Assembly (NCBI RefSeq): GCF_037042905.1 | Contig: NC_087254.1 | Coordinates: 15,733,103-15,797,102 of the forward strand | Origin: Lytechinus pictus | Lineage: Eukaryota; Echinodermata; Echinoidea; Temnopleuroida; Toxopneustidae | Reading direction: 5' to 3' | Length of the DNA: 64,000 nt | In this document: piece by piece, positions 12,510 to 24,900 of the stretch | How positions within the stretch are numbered: the stretch's first letter is position 1 | Layout: the number at the start of each line of letters is the position of its first letter | Notes under the pieces: model-generated | Databases searched by the model: none | Seen by the model: only the letters and a program-made list of their open reading frames with translations | What the model was told of the DNA's origin: nothing | Made by a program: the position numbers and the translations under genes

Positions 12510-13075
12510 TGAAAAAGCGAGTTTTCGCAACCACTACCCAGACGCGTTCTGGAACGTTGAGAATATATTGAGAATGCTCGCCAAAACACATTGGCCCGTA
12601 TTCTGATAGCAGGTTTAACTTAAACTCAGGTTTAAAGTTGTGGTTTAAGTATGGGAAGCCAAGAGTATCAACATTTTTATTAAGTTGTATGTTTCTTATG
12701 TTTACTGTTCTCTTTCCTGATTCATCGATGGTGAAGACAATCATCTATTTATACTTCTTAGACAATTATGGATGATTTGAGAGCCAAATGAGCTGAAGTA
12801 TGATATATCTACTGTTAGTGATTTATGTAACAATTGGCTATCCATACTTAAACCACAACTTTAAACCTGGGTTTAAGTTAAACCTGCTATCAGAATACGG
12901 GCTAATGAACGGCATAGATTTCTCGAACATTGGTAAACCGGGACAGCAGATCGGAGCTGACGAAAAATTGTTTGTCCAGACTCCAAGACGACACTGGTGT
13001 TTTGATTCACCAATTTTCCACAAAGGATTCTCTGCATTCCAGAAAACGTCTGTGTAGTGGTTGCGAGATTCCCCT
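12510..13075. mobile_element. TIR element interrupted by another fold-back element
   Basis: The outer arms are CGCAACCACTACCCAGACG near 12525 and the complement CGTCTGTGTAGTGGTTGCG near 13047. The interior is split by the 12593-12902 element. Related copies occur at about 43785-44060 and 47655-47945, sharing GACGACACTG and TTTGATTC blocks. Non-coding. Confidence 0.6.
12593..12902. mobile_element. Nested fold-back MITE, GGCCCGTATTCTGAT ends
   Basis: Arms of about 60 bp (12593-12655 and 12837-12902) are near-perfect complements. They begin GCCCGTATTCTGATAGCAGG and contain TTTAAACC/GGTTTAAA words. It sits inside the 12510-13075 element, so it arrived later. Confidence 0.75.
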
Positions 13076-13149
13076 TATATTTTGATATCTGCGCCTTAGG
13101 GCGGCGTTATTCAGCTGAATAGGAACTGCGTCGCATAACGTCTGTCATG

Positions 13150-13595
13150 TCTTTAGGGCACTCGAACCGTTTCTGTGTCGAACCGTTTGGCTGTGTCAAC
13201 TATACGGTGGCAGTCAACGTCGTCTATCCGACATGGAACTGTGTCGCCTACATGGTGACAGACAACGTCGCCTATCCGACATGGGACTATGTCGCCTACA
13301 TAGTGGCTACGGCGTCGTCTTTCCGACAAATGAGTGATTTGCCTTCACGGTGGCGGACAATGCCGTCTTTTCGACATTGGACTGTGTCGCCTACATATTG
13401 GTAGCGAATAATGTCACCTACATGGTGACAGACAACGTCGCCTATCTGACATGGGACTGTGTCGCCTTCATAGTGGCTACGTCGTCGTCTTTCCGACAAA
13501 TGAGTGATTTGCCTTCACGGTGGCGGACAATGCCGTCTTTTCGACATTGGACTGTGTCGCCTACATATTGGTAGCGAATAATGTCACCATTTTTG
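13150..13595. repeat. Minisatellite, about 170-bp higher-order unit
   Basis: Two nearly identical blocks (about 13243-13412 and 13413-13590) each contain GACATGGGACTRTGTCGCC, GTCGTCTTTCCGACAAATGA and TCACGGTGGCGGACAATGCC. A shorter inner period built on ACATGGTGACAGACAACGTC is visible from 13200. The array ends about 130 bp before the acceptor of the first coding CARD exon. Open frames across it are repeat translations. Confidence 0.8.
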
Positions 13596-13727
13596 GGATC
13601 GTGTGGTCGATTTTAACTTTTGTTGGTGGAATTTATTTTTTATTTTCACTTATTTGTTGTTTGATTCTACATGTTTTATATTTGATGGTGTTAATCATGT
13701 ACAATTTCGATTTTTTTTTCTCCCCAG

Positions 13728-13924
13728 ATCAGAACAAGCCAAACTAAAAGCCCCCATGGATCCGAAATGGGAAGACGATTTGGAAGAGCATCGATATGAG
13801 TTGACCCGGGTTCTTCGACCGGATCGTTACTTTGATAAGTTCAGGAGTGAGAGACTCCTAGACGAGAGCGACACACAGATCATAAATAATGAGACAAAGT
13901 ATCCCACCCGAGACAAGAAAGCAG
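13728..13924 (+). CDS. CARD exon A (5' UTR end, start codon, CARD first half)
   Basis: The acceptor is a long T-run then CCCCAG at 13727; the donor is AAAGCAG|gttagt. Coding starts at ATG 13756 and gives 56 residues plus one base (phase 1). The sequence begins [16 protein letters not shown] and has the CARD9/CARMA pattern of an acidic start, an L-x-x-V-L-x-P-x-R turn, then [12 protein letters not shown] and a KKAG boundary. The frame is open upstream of the ATG but that part has no CARD similarity and holds the acceptor, so it is not coding. Confidence 0.85.
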
Positions 13925-15873
13925 GTTAGTTGCCACAGTATAATATAATAAATTCCCCCCTTCTTCATAATCACTCTATCACCTCGATCACATTCTTTTT
14001 TTTTATTGCAACAGGCGTTTTGTCCAAAGTCTTTTAGCATGGAATCTCGCCATAAAGACAGTGCGTCTTTTTTATAGTGACTTTCCCGCGTTCCTTATGG
14101 CTTTGTTTCTGGTGAAAAATGAGGATTTGTAATATTTTTTTTTCATTTCATTTGTTGTTTCTGCAACTTCTTAATTTTATACAAAATTACGAAGAAAATA
14201 CATAGTGCATAACAAAATATTTTAAAAACCAAACAATAAACAAAGTTGTATTTTCTATAACATAACGATTTTAAGAATGAAATGTCGCTTGCGGAATTCC
14301 CGCGCAAAAAGACGCGGCTCTGACCTTTGACAAGGTACAAGACTGATGGGTAAATTGCCAATTCGTCCACTGGCAACTCGTCCACTCACCACGTGGTCTA
14401 CCTTCATTTAGTCTAATGCCATTCCGTCCATCAACATTTCGTCTAACAACCATTTGGTCGAATAGCCATTTGGTCCAATAATCACTTCGTCTAATCACCA
14501 ATTCGTCTATTACCATTTCGTCTAATAACCAGATCGTCTAATACCCATTTTCTTTTCCTTTATTTTGCACAATTAACACTTTAGTTTAATTAGACCAAAT
14601 GGTATATGGACTAAATGGCTATTGGACCAACTGGTTATTAGACAGAATGGCATTGGACTAAATGAAAGTAGACCATGTGGTGAGTGGACGAACTGATGGT
14701 AGACCAAATGATAGTAGATTAGTTGGCAATTTGACGAATTGACGTTATACGGACTGGGAATAAACGTATTGATGCACTAGTCTCATCCAAACCTATTTGG
14801 TGAATTGTGCTTATACTTAAGAGAGCACCGACTTTTGGAGGATATTGTACTTTATCATTGGTACTCCAGAAAAGTGGAATTATGAGCATAAGAATAAACG
14901 TTAGTTGAGGCTCTAGTTGTGATGTATTCAGGATAATGTCATTGATGTGATCTTTATCTTTATAATAGTGCCCTTTTCTGGTTGTCCAGGTTTAGATCAT
15001 CAAATTTCCTCGGGAAGTCGACAATATGCATTCACAATATTTTATTTCCGCGAGATAAATCTGGCAAATGGCATTTGAAGTTTGTAGTTCCTTCCTCGTA
15101 CAGTTTTACGTTTCAAACGATGGTTCACACGGTCTTAAGGAAATACAGTTTCTATCAATCTTTTGAAGATCTAGCACAATTATAAGATATCAACTATACA
15201 GAAGGCTTTTATGTATTACTATATACATATATAGTATACATTTGTGTGAGAGAGTGTGGGGGGTGTGCAACTGGACTTTATGTGTTGTTATTTTGAAGGC
15301 CAAGCTTGAAAATTAAGACTCGATATATCTAGAAGATTTGAAAGTAATAGAAATAAAAGTGACATATTAGACGTGATCGAATAGTTTCGATTTCTGACAA
15401 TAATTAATATAAAGATTAATTGATTACATTCTAATCCTAACCGTGATAATTGTTATTTAACATGCATTGCTTTGTTAATAGGGGCGTAGCCAGATGACCA
15501 AAAGTCGAGTTTGATTCATGAATTTTTTTTTCGTCATGATAACATATCTTTTCCATGTTTTTTCCGATCCTTTTTTCTTTCCCCCTCTTTTTTGGGGGTA
15601 GTTGTCCGGGGGGTAAGCTCATGAGGAGAAAAAAATTCCTGTGTCACTGACTTACGGATGGGGGGGGGGTGGTCATGCCCGTCCCCCATTTTTTCTTTCA
15701 AATATTTTTTTTCCATTACTTCACAAAACAAAACAACACAAAAATGATGTGACGATAACGATGGTTGTGATGATAGTAATGACAATGACGATGATGATGA
15801 TAATGATAATTTTAATAATAATAAAAATGATAATCACATTGATAATAATAGAAGCAATGAAATAATAATCTTA

Positions 15874-15967
<94 letters not shown>

Positions 15968-18900
15968 CCTCAAAAATGTTTGGAAATCTGACTTTGATCG
16001 ATAATCCCTCCTCGGTGTTAGTAAATATCAATGTGTAAATAAATATCAATGAATATATCATTTAATTCTCTTTAACATGATACCCTACATGATATGATTA
16101 TGGTTCACATGGAGGTGCAGTGCCTTGAAATGTGGGGCAAGGTCAAAATTCAAAAGTTGCAAAATGACACAATATTGAAAGTCACTGTTCCCTTTTTTTC
16201 AGTGGTGATGAGTGAGTTTCTCAGCGGTTTCCTTTAATTGTTTTCATGCACCTTTACATCAACATTAACATGGAATCAAACACACCTCTGCACAAGCAAA
16301 CACATAACAACAAACAAACATGCATGGGTATTTCAAACCACGACTCAAACCATGTTATCTCATAGAACCATCACTACATAAACCACAACAAAACATTAAA
16401 AATGAAGAAGCAGGGGCTTGATTTGAATGGATTTTCATCTCTATTGACACAGACAAAAGAATCATGTTCTGTATTGACCCTATTTTCTGCTCGTTTTGCA
16501 GCTTTTCAATTCAGACCTTATCCAACACTTTTGAATCCTGCTCTTTTCGTGATGGCATGATCATAACAAGCATGGTATCATTTTAAAGAGAAATAAATGA
16601 TCTTTTGAATGGTATCAAATATGCATTATTTAAAATTGGAAGTTGGGAGAAATTAATGGCCAAACTCAGATTTCCCAACTTTTTTGGGGGGTTTATATGT
16701 ATATATATATATACAGTGCGTCCCAGAAAAAACGAAACCGAGATTTAGCGATGATTTATCATAACTTAATCACAAATACAATAGACAAATGACCTACCAA
16801 TGTAAAGCTTAGAATCTCCTCTTTCATCTGATATTACTTAAATTATTCCTCATTCACGCATGAGCGAGCAAAAACAATTTGAAGAAAGGATACCAAAAAC
16901 TCATTTGGCGGGGGGTATCTGAATTTCAAAAAGAAAATCACATGTCTTAAAAGTTCAATATCTGCTCTTTAATTTGATACCTCAATTACAGAAAATGGTC
17001 AAGAAATAACAAAGTTCTGGTTATTTGAAATCAGGTTTGAATTTCCATAATTTCATTAAATAAACTGTTTTCACCAGTTTCCCACAGAAGCTATCGCATG
17101 GTTAACAAAAGACTTAATGCATGGCTGATCGTAAACAAAACGGAGTGTCAGTGAGTTTGAACGCTAGCCTGTAAAACCTCTTCATTTTATGAAATTATGG
17201 AAATTCAAGCCTTATTTCAAATAACCAGAACTTTGTTATTTCTAGCCCATTTTCTGTAATTGAGGTATCAAATTAAAGAGCAGATATTGAACTTTTTAAA
17301 AATGTGGTTTTCCTTTAGAAAGCCAGATACAACCCGCCAAATGACTTTTTGGTATCCCCTCTTCAAATTGTTTTTGCTCACTCATGCGTGAAGGAGAAAT
17401 AATCTAAGTAATATCAGATGAAAGAGGAGATTCTAAGCTTTACATTGGTAGGTCATTTGTCTATTTTATTTGTGATTAAGTTATGATAAATCATCGCTAA
17501 ATCTCGGTTTCGTTTTTTCTGGGACGCACTGTATATATATGACGAAGCCCTATAGCTTGACAAAATGACTAACTTGATAACTTGACAAAGCCCTATGGGC
17601 GAAAATTCGTTAAAATATTATTGTCCACGCGGAGTTTTGATACTTTTCTTTGTTTGAACCAACTTATAATCTCCGAGCAGATCTCTTATTGCACAAAAAT
17701 AAAACATTATGCGCTATTCAATTAAGAATACACTGAAGATAATTCATCTCACATTGGTAGCTTGATAAGAGTGGGGATATTGTTACACAAACTCTCGATA
17801 TCATTGGGATCCTACATCCGCAACTATTCTCAGAATTCGAATGAGTCGAATCACGAATCCCACTAACAATTCCCCGGTCGAATGTCTAGTTGTCACGTCA
17901 TGACGGCCTGCCGTACTGTCCTTTATTTTGCGAATACAAAGTAGGCATTAACAATCGGGCAACGTTCCCCACTTAAAAGAAAAGCTTAGTTGTTATTTTT
18001 ACAGTCACACCGATCGAAAATGCAGTTCATAAGCTTCCTGATCTGCAGATGCAACTGTGCCATTTCAGAGCAAGGTAAAACGACGGGAAAGTCCCTATCC
18101 CCTTTATCATTATCAACCCATTATCCTTTTATTCATTTTATTGTTAACAATACTCTATACACGTTTCGAAAACGAGAATAGGAAATGCACACATGTGTAA
18201 AAGATAAACATTTGTAGAGAGAACATGAATACGTCTGTATCTGTATCTGGGGCGGTATATACTGTAGGTTGAAAAGCAGCGGGGGTGGATAAGAAGGTCA
18301 ACAGGTTTACACCATCATGCATGGACGCGTCGCAGACCTCCACTTTTTATACTCATCATCTACCTTTTTTTTTTTATAAAACCAACTCGTTAAATGTCGT
18401 TATCAACTCCACGTACTAATAAACAGAAATCACAGACCCCCCCCCCACACACACACACACACACGCACACACACTCACTTCCCGTGACATTGCTTATGAG
18501 CTTCACAGATGGTGCCATGTCACTGGTTGTTCCGGCGACAATATTGCTCTGGTCGTAATTCCACGCACCAATCGAATGACCAACTTCAACTCTGGGTTTG
18601 ACACCATACCCCAGGGGCCGCGGAAGCGGGGGGCTGGGGGGCTTCAGCCCCCCCCCCCCCCCCCCACTTTTTTTCAAAATCCGTGTACAAAAACGTAAAG
18701 ATTACCATATGATTGTGATTTTTTGCATGGTCAGCCCCCCACTTTTGGCTCAGCCCCCCCCCCCCACTTTGAAAACCGTTCCGCGGCTCCTGTACCCTAC
18801 CCTAAACCTAACATAAAACCCTAATGCAACCCTAACCCTACATTTTTGACGAAGTTATGCCCGGAGCAATTGCCGCAGGAGCAAATGTCGTGTCACCTCA

Positions 18901-21900
18901 CAGGGAGACAGGCGGAAGTGTATTAAGTAGGAATCGAATGGAAAGAGAATTAAGTGATGGATAGAAATAGAAAGCAAGAGAAAGAACGGGAGAGATACAG
19001 AGAGGGTGTAGGTGTTATGTAGGGAGAGGAGGAGGGAGCTAGGGGCGAAGGTGGGTTGGTATATAGGGCAGGGCCGAGGGGGGGGGGGTAGATGCACTGT
19101 AGGGACAGAAGTTGATCATGGTGATCAAGAGAATAGGATCCCACATTCCCACCATTTACACTCATTTTAATTTGCGAATTACGTGCATATACATTATTTA
19201 TCGTTCATTCACTTCAATGCAATTAAACATATACGCCTTTTCTTCCGATTGACATTTCATCCGATTTCATATCAATTATGCAAATGGTCTAGGTATATAT
19301 ACGGGGGAAAAAATCGTAATTGATCCTCACCAAAATAAGAAGAAAATTATATAGGCCTACTCATGAACATGTCTCACTAACATTATCATTGCATCGATAT
19401 ATATTCTGATCAGAAACTGTATCTAGATATTGGTTTAAAATGAAGGGCCTAATGACGTCAGAAATCTAAATTATCACGTCATTGTATGCCTTCTTACCTA
19501 ATATAGAAAACACCTTTCACGACCTCGATCAGTGTTTTTTTCTTTCTGTTCAGTCGTTTTCATCATGACGTCAAATTCATTGAACTATTTCTTTCGCTTC
19601 ACTATCTATAAAACTGAATTCACATCCCGGATTCACGAATAATCAAACTTTTGAGCTCGGTAGCTATATATTGTGGAAAATAGTAATTCGCGCCTACTAC
19701 AGCTCTCAATATTTAAACAACACACTTACAGTGCCAAACAGTAATGTGTTTATATAGGTATAATTTTTTTTCGCTCCGGGGGAGTTGTACTTGAGTTTAG
19801 ACATCATTAAGTACATCATAAAAGGCGTCTTTAATTAGTTGCAGTGTAAACATGATGAAAAGTACAAAGGGTTTTGTAGTAGTGTTTTGAACTTCTTTAT
19901 CTGCCATCTGTACATCAATCATTATATGCAACCTGTTTAGAACTTTCATATTATACCAGATTGCTATCAAAATGATATAAAATGTTAAGAAAAATGACCA
20001 ATGTTTGTTGTTGTGGATTTTATTGATGATTTCGATGATGACGACGACGACGATGATGATGATGATGATGATGATAGTATTGATGACAATATTGGTTCTA
20101 TAATTGCGAACACTAGTTCAGCCGCTGGATCTGCTACTATTACTATAATACTCCTCGTCTTTCTCCTACTTCCACTAGCGTAAATCCCGGGGGGATGGGG
20201 GGAATATATCCCCCCACTTTTCGAGGAGGGGGGGATGGCCTGTACAAACATCCCCCCACTTTTTACGAAAGAAATGAAAAAAAAATCACAAGAGATAATT
20301 GTTTTATTGGTGAAAATTCCTCCAAAAATACCGCTTAACAAATAAAATAATATTATTGAATCATAAAATGCAAATAAATAGCCAGTTCACCATTTCCAAA
20401 CGAAATACTTATGTCCTTATTATAACATTGAAGAGAAACCCCCGTTTCTTCCAATTCATCAATGTTGGGGTCTTTGGGAAGGGATTAAGATGGAATGTCA
20501 AAAATTTGTTGAATGTAATCTCTAATAAAACCATTAAACCATCATGGGGTAAAAAAGATAATAATATTGGAGGGGTATTTGCCATATGGACATACAGTGG
20601 CGAAACTACGGGGGACTTGGGGGCACATCCCCCCCCCCCCCATCGGCTGACCAAAAAAAAAAACGGGGAAAGGGGGAAAAGAGGGAGAAAGGAAGTGAAA
20701 CGTAGTGGGAAAGAAGAAAATATTATTCATTAGAATGTTATATTATATTATAACTATGTTAAGTTACATTACATAAGAAACATTTTTATCATAACTTTAT
20801 GAAACATAATTTGCCCAGGGCCTACGTCTTCATTGTTCCTGGTGCTCGCATTGTCTGTTTAACGAGATATATAATCCTGTTGTACTAAAACATCCCGTTT
20901 TCAAGTCAATATAAACCAAATATATTTCCTAGCACTTGAGTTATCATTGTTTTATGTAGTGACATATGCTTCTTTTTCATGACTCAAAAGTGATTGCCCC
21001 ATGTTAAGGTCTTCGTATATATGAAATATTTCCCGTCCGTGATTACGTTCGCATTAGTGGATTTGTGAGATATGTCTGCTCTTCATGAATTCCTAAAATC
21101 AGTCCTTAAAATGTCCCTTCTTCTGATCTGAATATCAAAAATTTTCAGCTCGCGCTTCGCGCTCGCATCATTTGGATATTGAATTACGTATGGTCCTAGT
21201 TAATTCCTACAAAGAAACCTTAGAATGCCCCACTTCAGGTCTGAATTATCTAAGTTTTCAGCTCGCGCTTCGCGCTCGCATTGTTAAGCGAGACAGGTAC
21301 CTATCATGATTACACAAATTTTATTATAATGTCCCTTTTTAGGTGTGAATATAAAAAAATTTCAGCTCGCGCTTCGCGCTCGCATTATTTGATCAGTGAG
21401 ATACATATCCGTTTAATGACATTGTCCTTAAAATGTCTCTATTAGGTCACTCACTCAGTTATTCAAAAATTTTGCTTGTGCCCCCCCCCCCCCAATGCCG
21501 TGACCCACGGTCGCCACTGTGGACATATCAATGACAATTCCTTGCATATCTAAAAACATGATTGCAAAAAAAATGCCAAAATATTTCAGTCATTCCCCCC
21601 ACCCATCAACACGGATTTACGCCAGTGCCTACTTCTATATATTACAATAAAAAAAAAATGCACTAACCTAATCTCAAATGAAATAGGTAAAGGAAAAAAC
21701 AGAGTGACATACAGAACTTATTAACACCGGGCACCGGGATGATAAGAAGAAGAAGAAGAGGAGGAGGAGGAGGAAGAAGAAGAGGAAGAAAAAGAAGAAG
21801 AAGAATAAAAAGAAGGGGTTCTTTTAGATGTCACGTAACATGTTCAAATTCGAGACGATTTCTTTTCAGAATAGTATTTTTAAATGAGTCATGGTCTTAT

Positions 21901-24900
21901 CTCCGAAACTACTGTCAAATATTAGCGTTTTTTATCATCCTTGTCCAGTCAGGTTTAAAATTAAGCAGCAATTACTTTAGAACGGGCAACATTTTCATCA
22001 CATGATAAATGAAAATGCCCAAAAGAAATGCCTAATGTTGGTTGGACACATAATTACCCTCATGGAGCACTTTTACCCAATATCTTTTAGAATGTTGAAA
22101 ACAACAGAATGCTTTCATTGTTGCTCAATTGCCACTTTGCTCACGGCTCGGCTCTCCTTTCCAAAAAAAAAATTATTTATGTGGCCTCATCCGACCGCTT
22201 TAAGCCTTCAGCAGTACAATGATATCTATAGTTTCTTTCTTTTCTATTTCGATCAGTCGACTTCCTCTTTATGGGACAACCTTGTACCCCACCCCTCTTC
22301 CATCTGGATGACATCATATATATCCCATAATGACATTTAACAACTGGATGTTAGTACATGAAAAGATGTATTTTTATTTTTGTTTTCAATTTCATTGCAC
22401 GTGCATTACATTTGGTTTTGAAAAAAGGAAAAAAAAACCGAGGTGACCAGAAAAGGCAAGGATACATGTTACTCTCATTAATTACATATAATAGTAGAAC
22501 TGATAAACTGAGCACACAGACACACACAAAAAACAGGATTTTCCAGATAAAAAAGACCCCCCCCCCCACATCTCACCTAAAACAAGAAAATGTTATCATA
22601 TTCACGGCGTGCATAATAATCTTATATAAATAAAGTAACAACCAAGTTATTGTATTAAGTATACACACTTAAACAATTAGCCGTGAGACTGATTAGGAAA
22701 GAGACGCTTAGTATAGAAGGAAAGGATAAAGTAAAGAAGAAATAAAGAGAAAGGAGAGGAAGAGAAATTACAAGTTTTAGTAGCCAATTCAGTACACAAT
22801 CCTCCCCCACCCACCCTCCCACACCTCACTCACACGTAGACTCACTTTGCGATTTGACATAATAGGTAATATTCAAGTAGAACCACAACATGACCGTCAA
22901 GTTGGGTATATATGCAATTTTATTATGAAAGTTGTAGTATAGGGTGTCTACTTTAATAATCCGACGGGTGCCACTTGGGCACGCTTGGGCATTTTTAAAA
23001 ATTGACGTTATAGGCTATGCCCACCTATTTACATACCTCTTAAATATGTCATGTTTGGTATCAAATTAAAGCTAATGACAATTCAAATGCAAATATATGG
23101 ATCACTGGTCATTAAAGGTCAAATTGCATTACAAATGTAAGTAATACATATAAGGCGAAAAATATCATGTTCTAAATACAAATAAGTTAGGTAATATATG
23201 CATTTTTTGTAGATACATGTTACTCTCATTAATTACATATAATAGTAGAACTGATAAACTGAGCACACAGACACACACAAAAAACAGGATTTTCCAGATA
23301 AAAAAGACCCCCCCCCCCCCCATCTCACCTAAAACAAGAAAATGTTATCATATTCACGGCGTGCATAATAATCTTATATAAATAAAGTAACAACCAAGTT
23401 ATTGTATTAAGTATACACACTTAAACAATTAGCCGTGAGACTGATTAGGAAAGAGACGCTTAGTATAGAAGGAAAGGATAAAGTAAAGAAGAAATAAAGA
23501 GAAAGGAGAGGAAGAGAAATTACAAGTTTTAGTAGCCAATTCAGTACACAATCCTCCCCCACCCACCCTCCCACACCTCACTCACACGTAGACTCACTTT
23601 GCGATTTGACATAATAGGTAATATTCAAGTAGAACCACAACATGACCGTCAAGTTGGGTATATATGCAATTTTCTTATGAAAGTTGTAGTATAGGGTGTC
23701 TACTTTAATAATCCGACAGGTGCAACTTGGGCACACTTGGGCATTTTTAAAAATTGACGTCATAGGCTATGCCCACATATTTACATATACCTCTTAAAAA
23801 TGTCATGTTTGGTATCAAATTAAAGCTAATGACAATTCAAATGCAAATATATGGATCACTGGTCATTAAAGGTCAAATTGCATTACAAATGTAAGTAATA
23901 CATATAAGGCGAAAAATATCATGTTCTAAATACAAATAAGTTAGGTAATATATGCATTTTTTGCTGAAAGTTAAGTTGAGGGTGCGCATAATAAGAATCC
24001 GATGGGTGCGACCTTGGCATCTTGAGGAATTTTATTTATGTGACGTCATAAACCACGCAAATTTTTTTACATTCCTCTTAATTGTTAATTTTCTATTGAG
24101 CTAAATAAACATATCATGTTTGATATCAAATTATAGCAATGCAAAATCAAATCCAAAAATATGAATCACAAGGCATTTATATTGCGGTCAGACCAATTAA
24201 AGGTCATTTAAGGTCATGAAAGGTCAATTTAGGTCACAAATGTAAGCAATGCAACATATAATGCGGACTATCTCATGTTTGGATTACAAACAAATTGAGC
24301 ATTGAATGTATTTTTAGCTGATAGTTATGTTGAGGATGTGTGTATTTAGAATCTGACAGGGGCTACTTTGGTACCCTTGGGGCAACGTCATTTTCTGACG
24401 TCATAGACCACACCATCCTTTTCAAATAGGTCAACTGGACTTCGAAATCTGGTCGGTATGCTAAATAGCAGAGATGTAACCAAAATCACCTTCGTTTTGT
24501 AGCGAAACTTTTTGTTTCTTTTTTTTTTGCTTGTCGAATTTAAACCAGACACCCCCTGTAAAAAATAGTTCCCAGGGCCTTGGGAACAAGACGAATAACA
24601 AAAAATTGAGCAAACCCGAATGCGAGGGAGCTTTTTATGGGGGGGGGGCGGGTCGCTTATGCATTTTCTAAAATGAAATCGAAGGATTTCGTGCACGCTT
24701 TTGGTGAATTCTGTGAAAAATTCTCAGTGAAAAATGTAACTTTGAGAATTTCTGGGTGGGGGGGGGGGGGACGGGCTGTACCCTAGCCCCTCCGTTGAGT
24801 GTGGCCATGGTAGTACTTTATAAGGCCATTCTGGTATGCACACGTATGTTTATTTTGTTATGACTTCTAATCATTGATAAAGGATTTAATTTTGTCTTAC

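Noticed and set aside
13200..13600. CRISPR-like repeat array
   Set aside because: Repeat spacing and eukaryotic context fit a minisatellite; no unique spacers and no cas genes.
13603..13755. Upstream extension of the first CARD frame to an ATG at 13603
   Set aside because: The added residues are hydrophobic and unlike a CARD N-terminus, and a strong acceptor (T-run, CCCCAG) lies between.
17990..18181. Small frame after a T-rich acceptor-like tract, with a gtaaaa donor-like site
   Set aside because: No similarity to the CARD family and it would disrupt the continuous CARD between 13924 and 25153.
21739..22005. Arg-rich open frame
   Set aside because: Translation of a GAA/GAG microsatellite.
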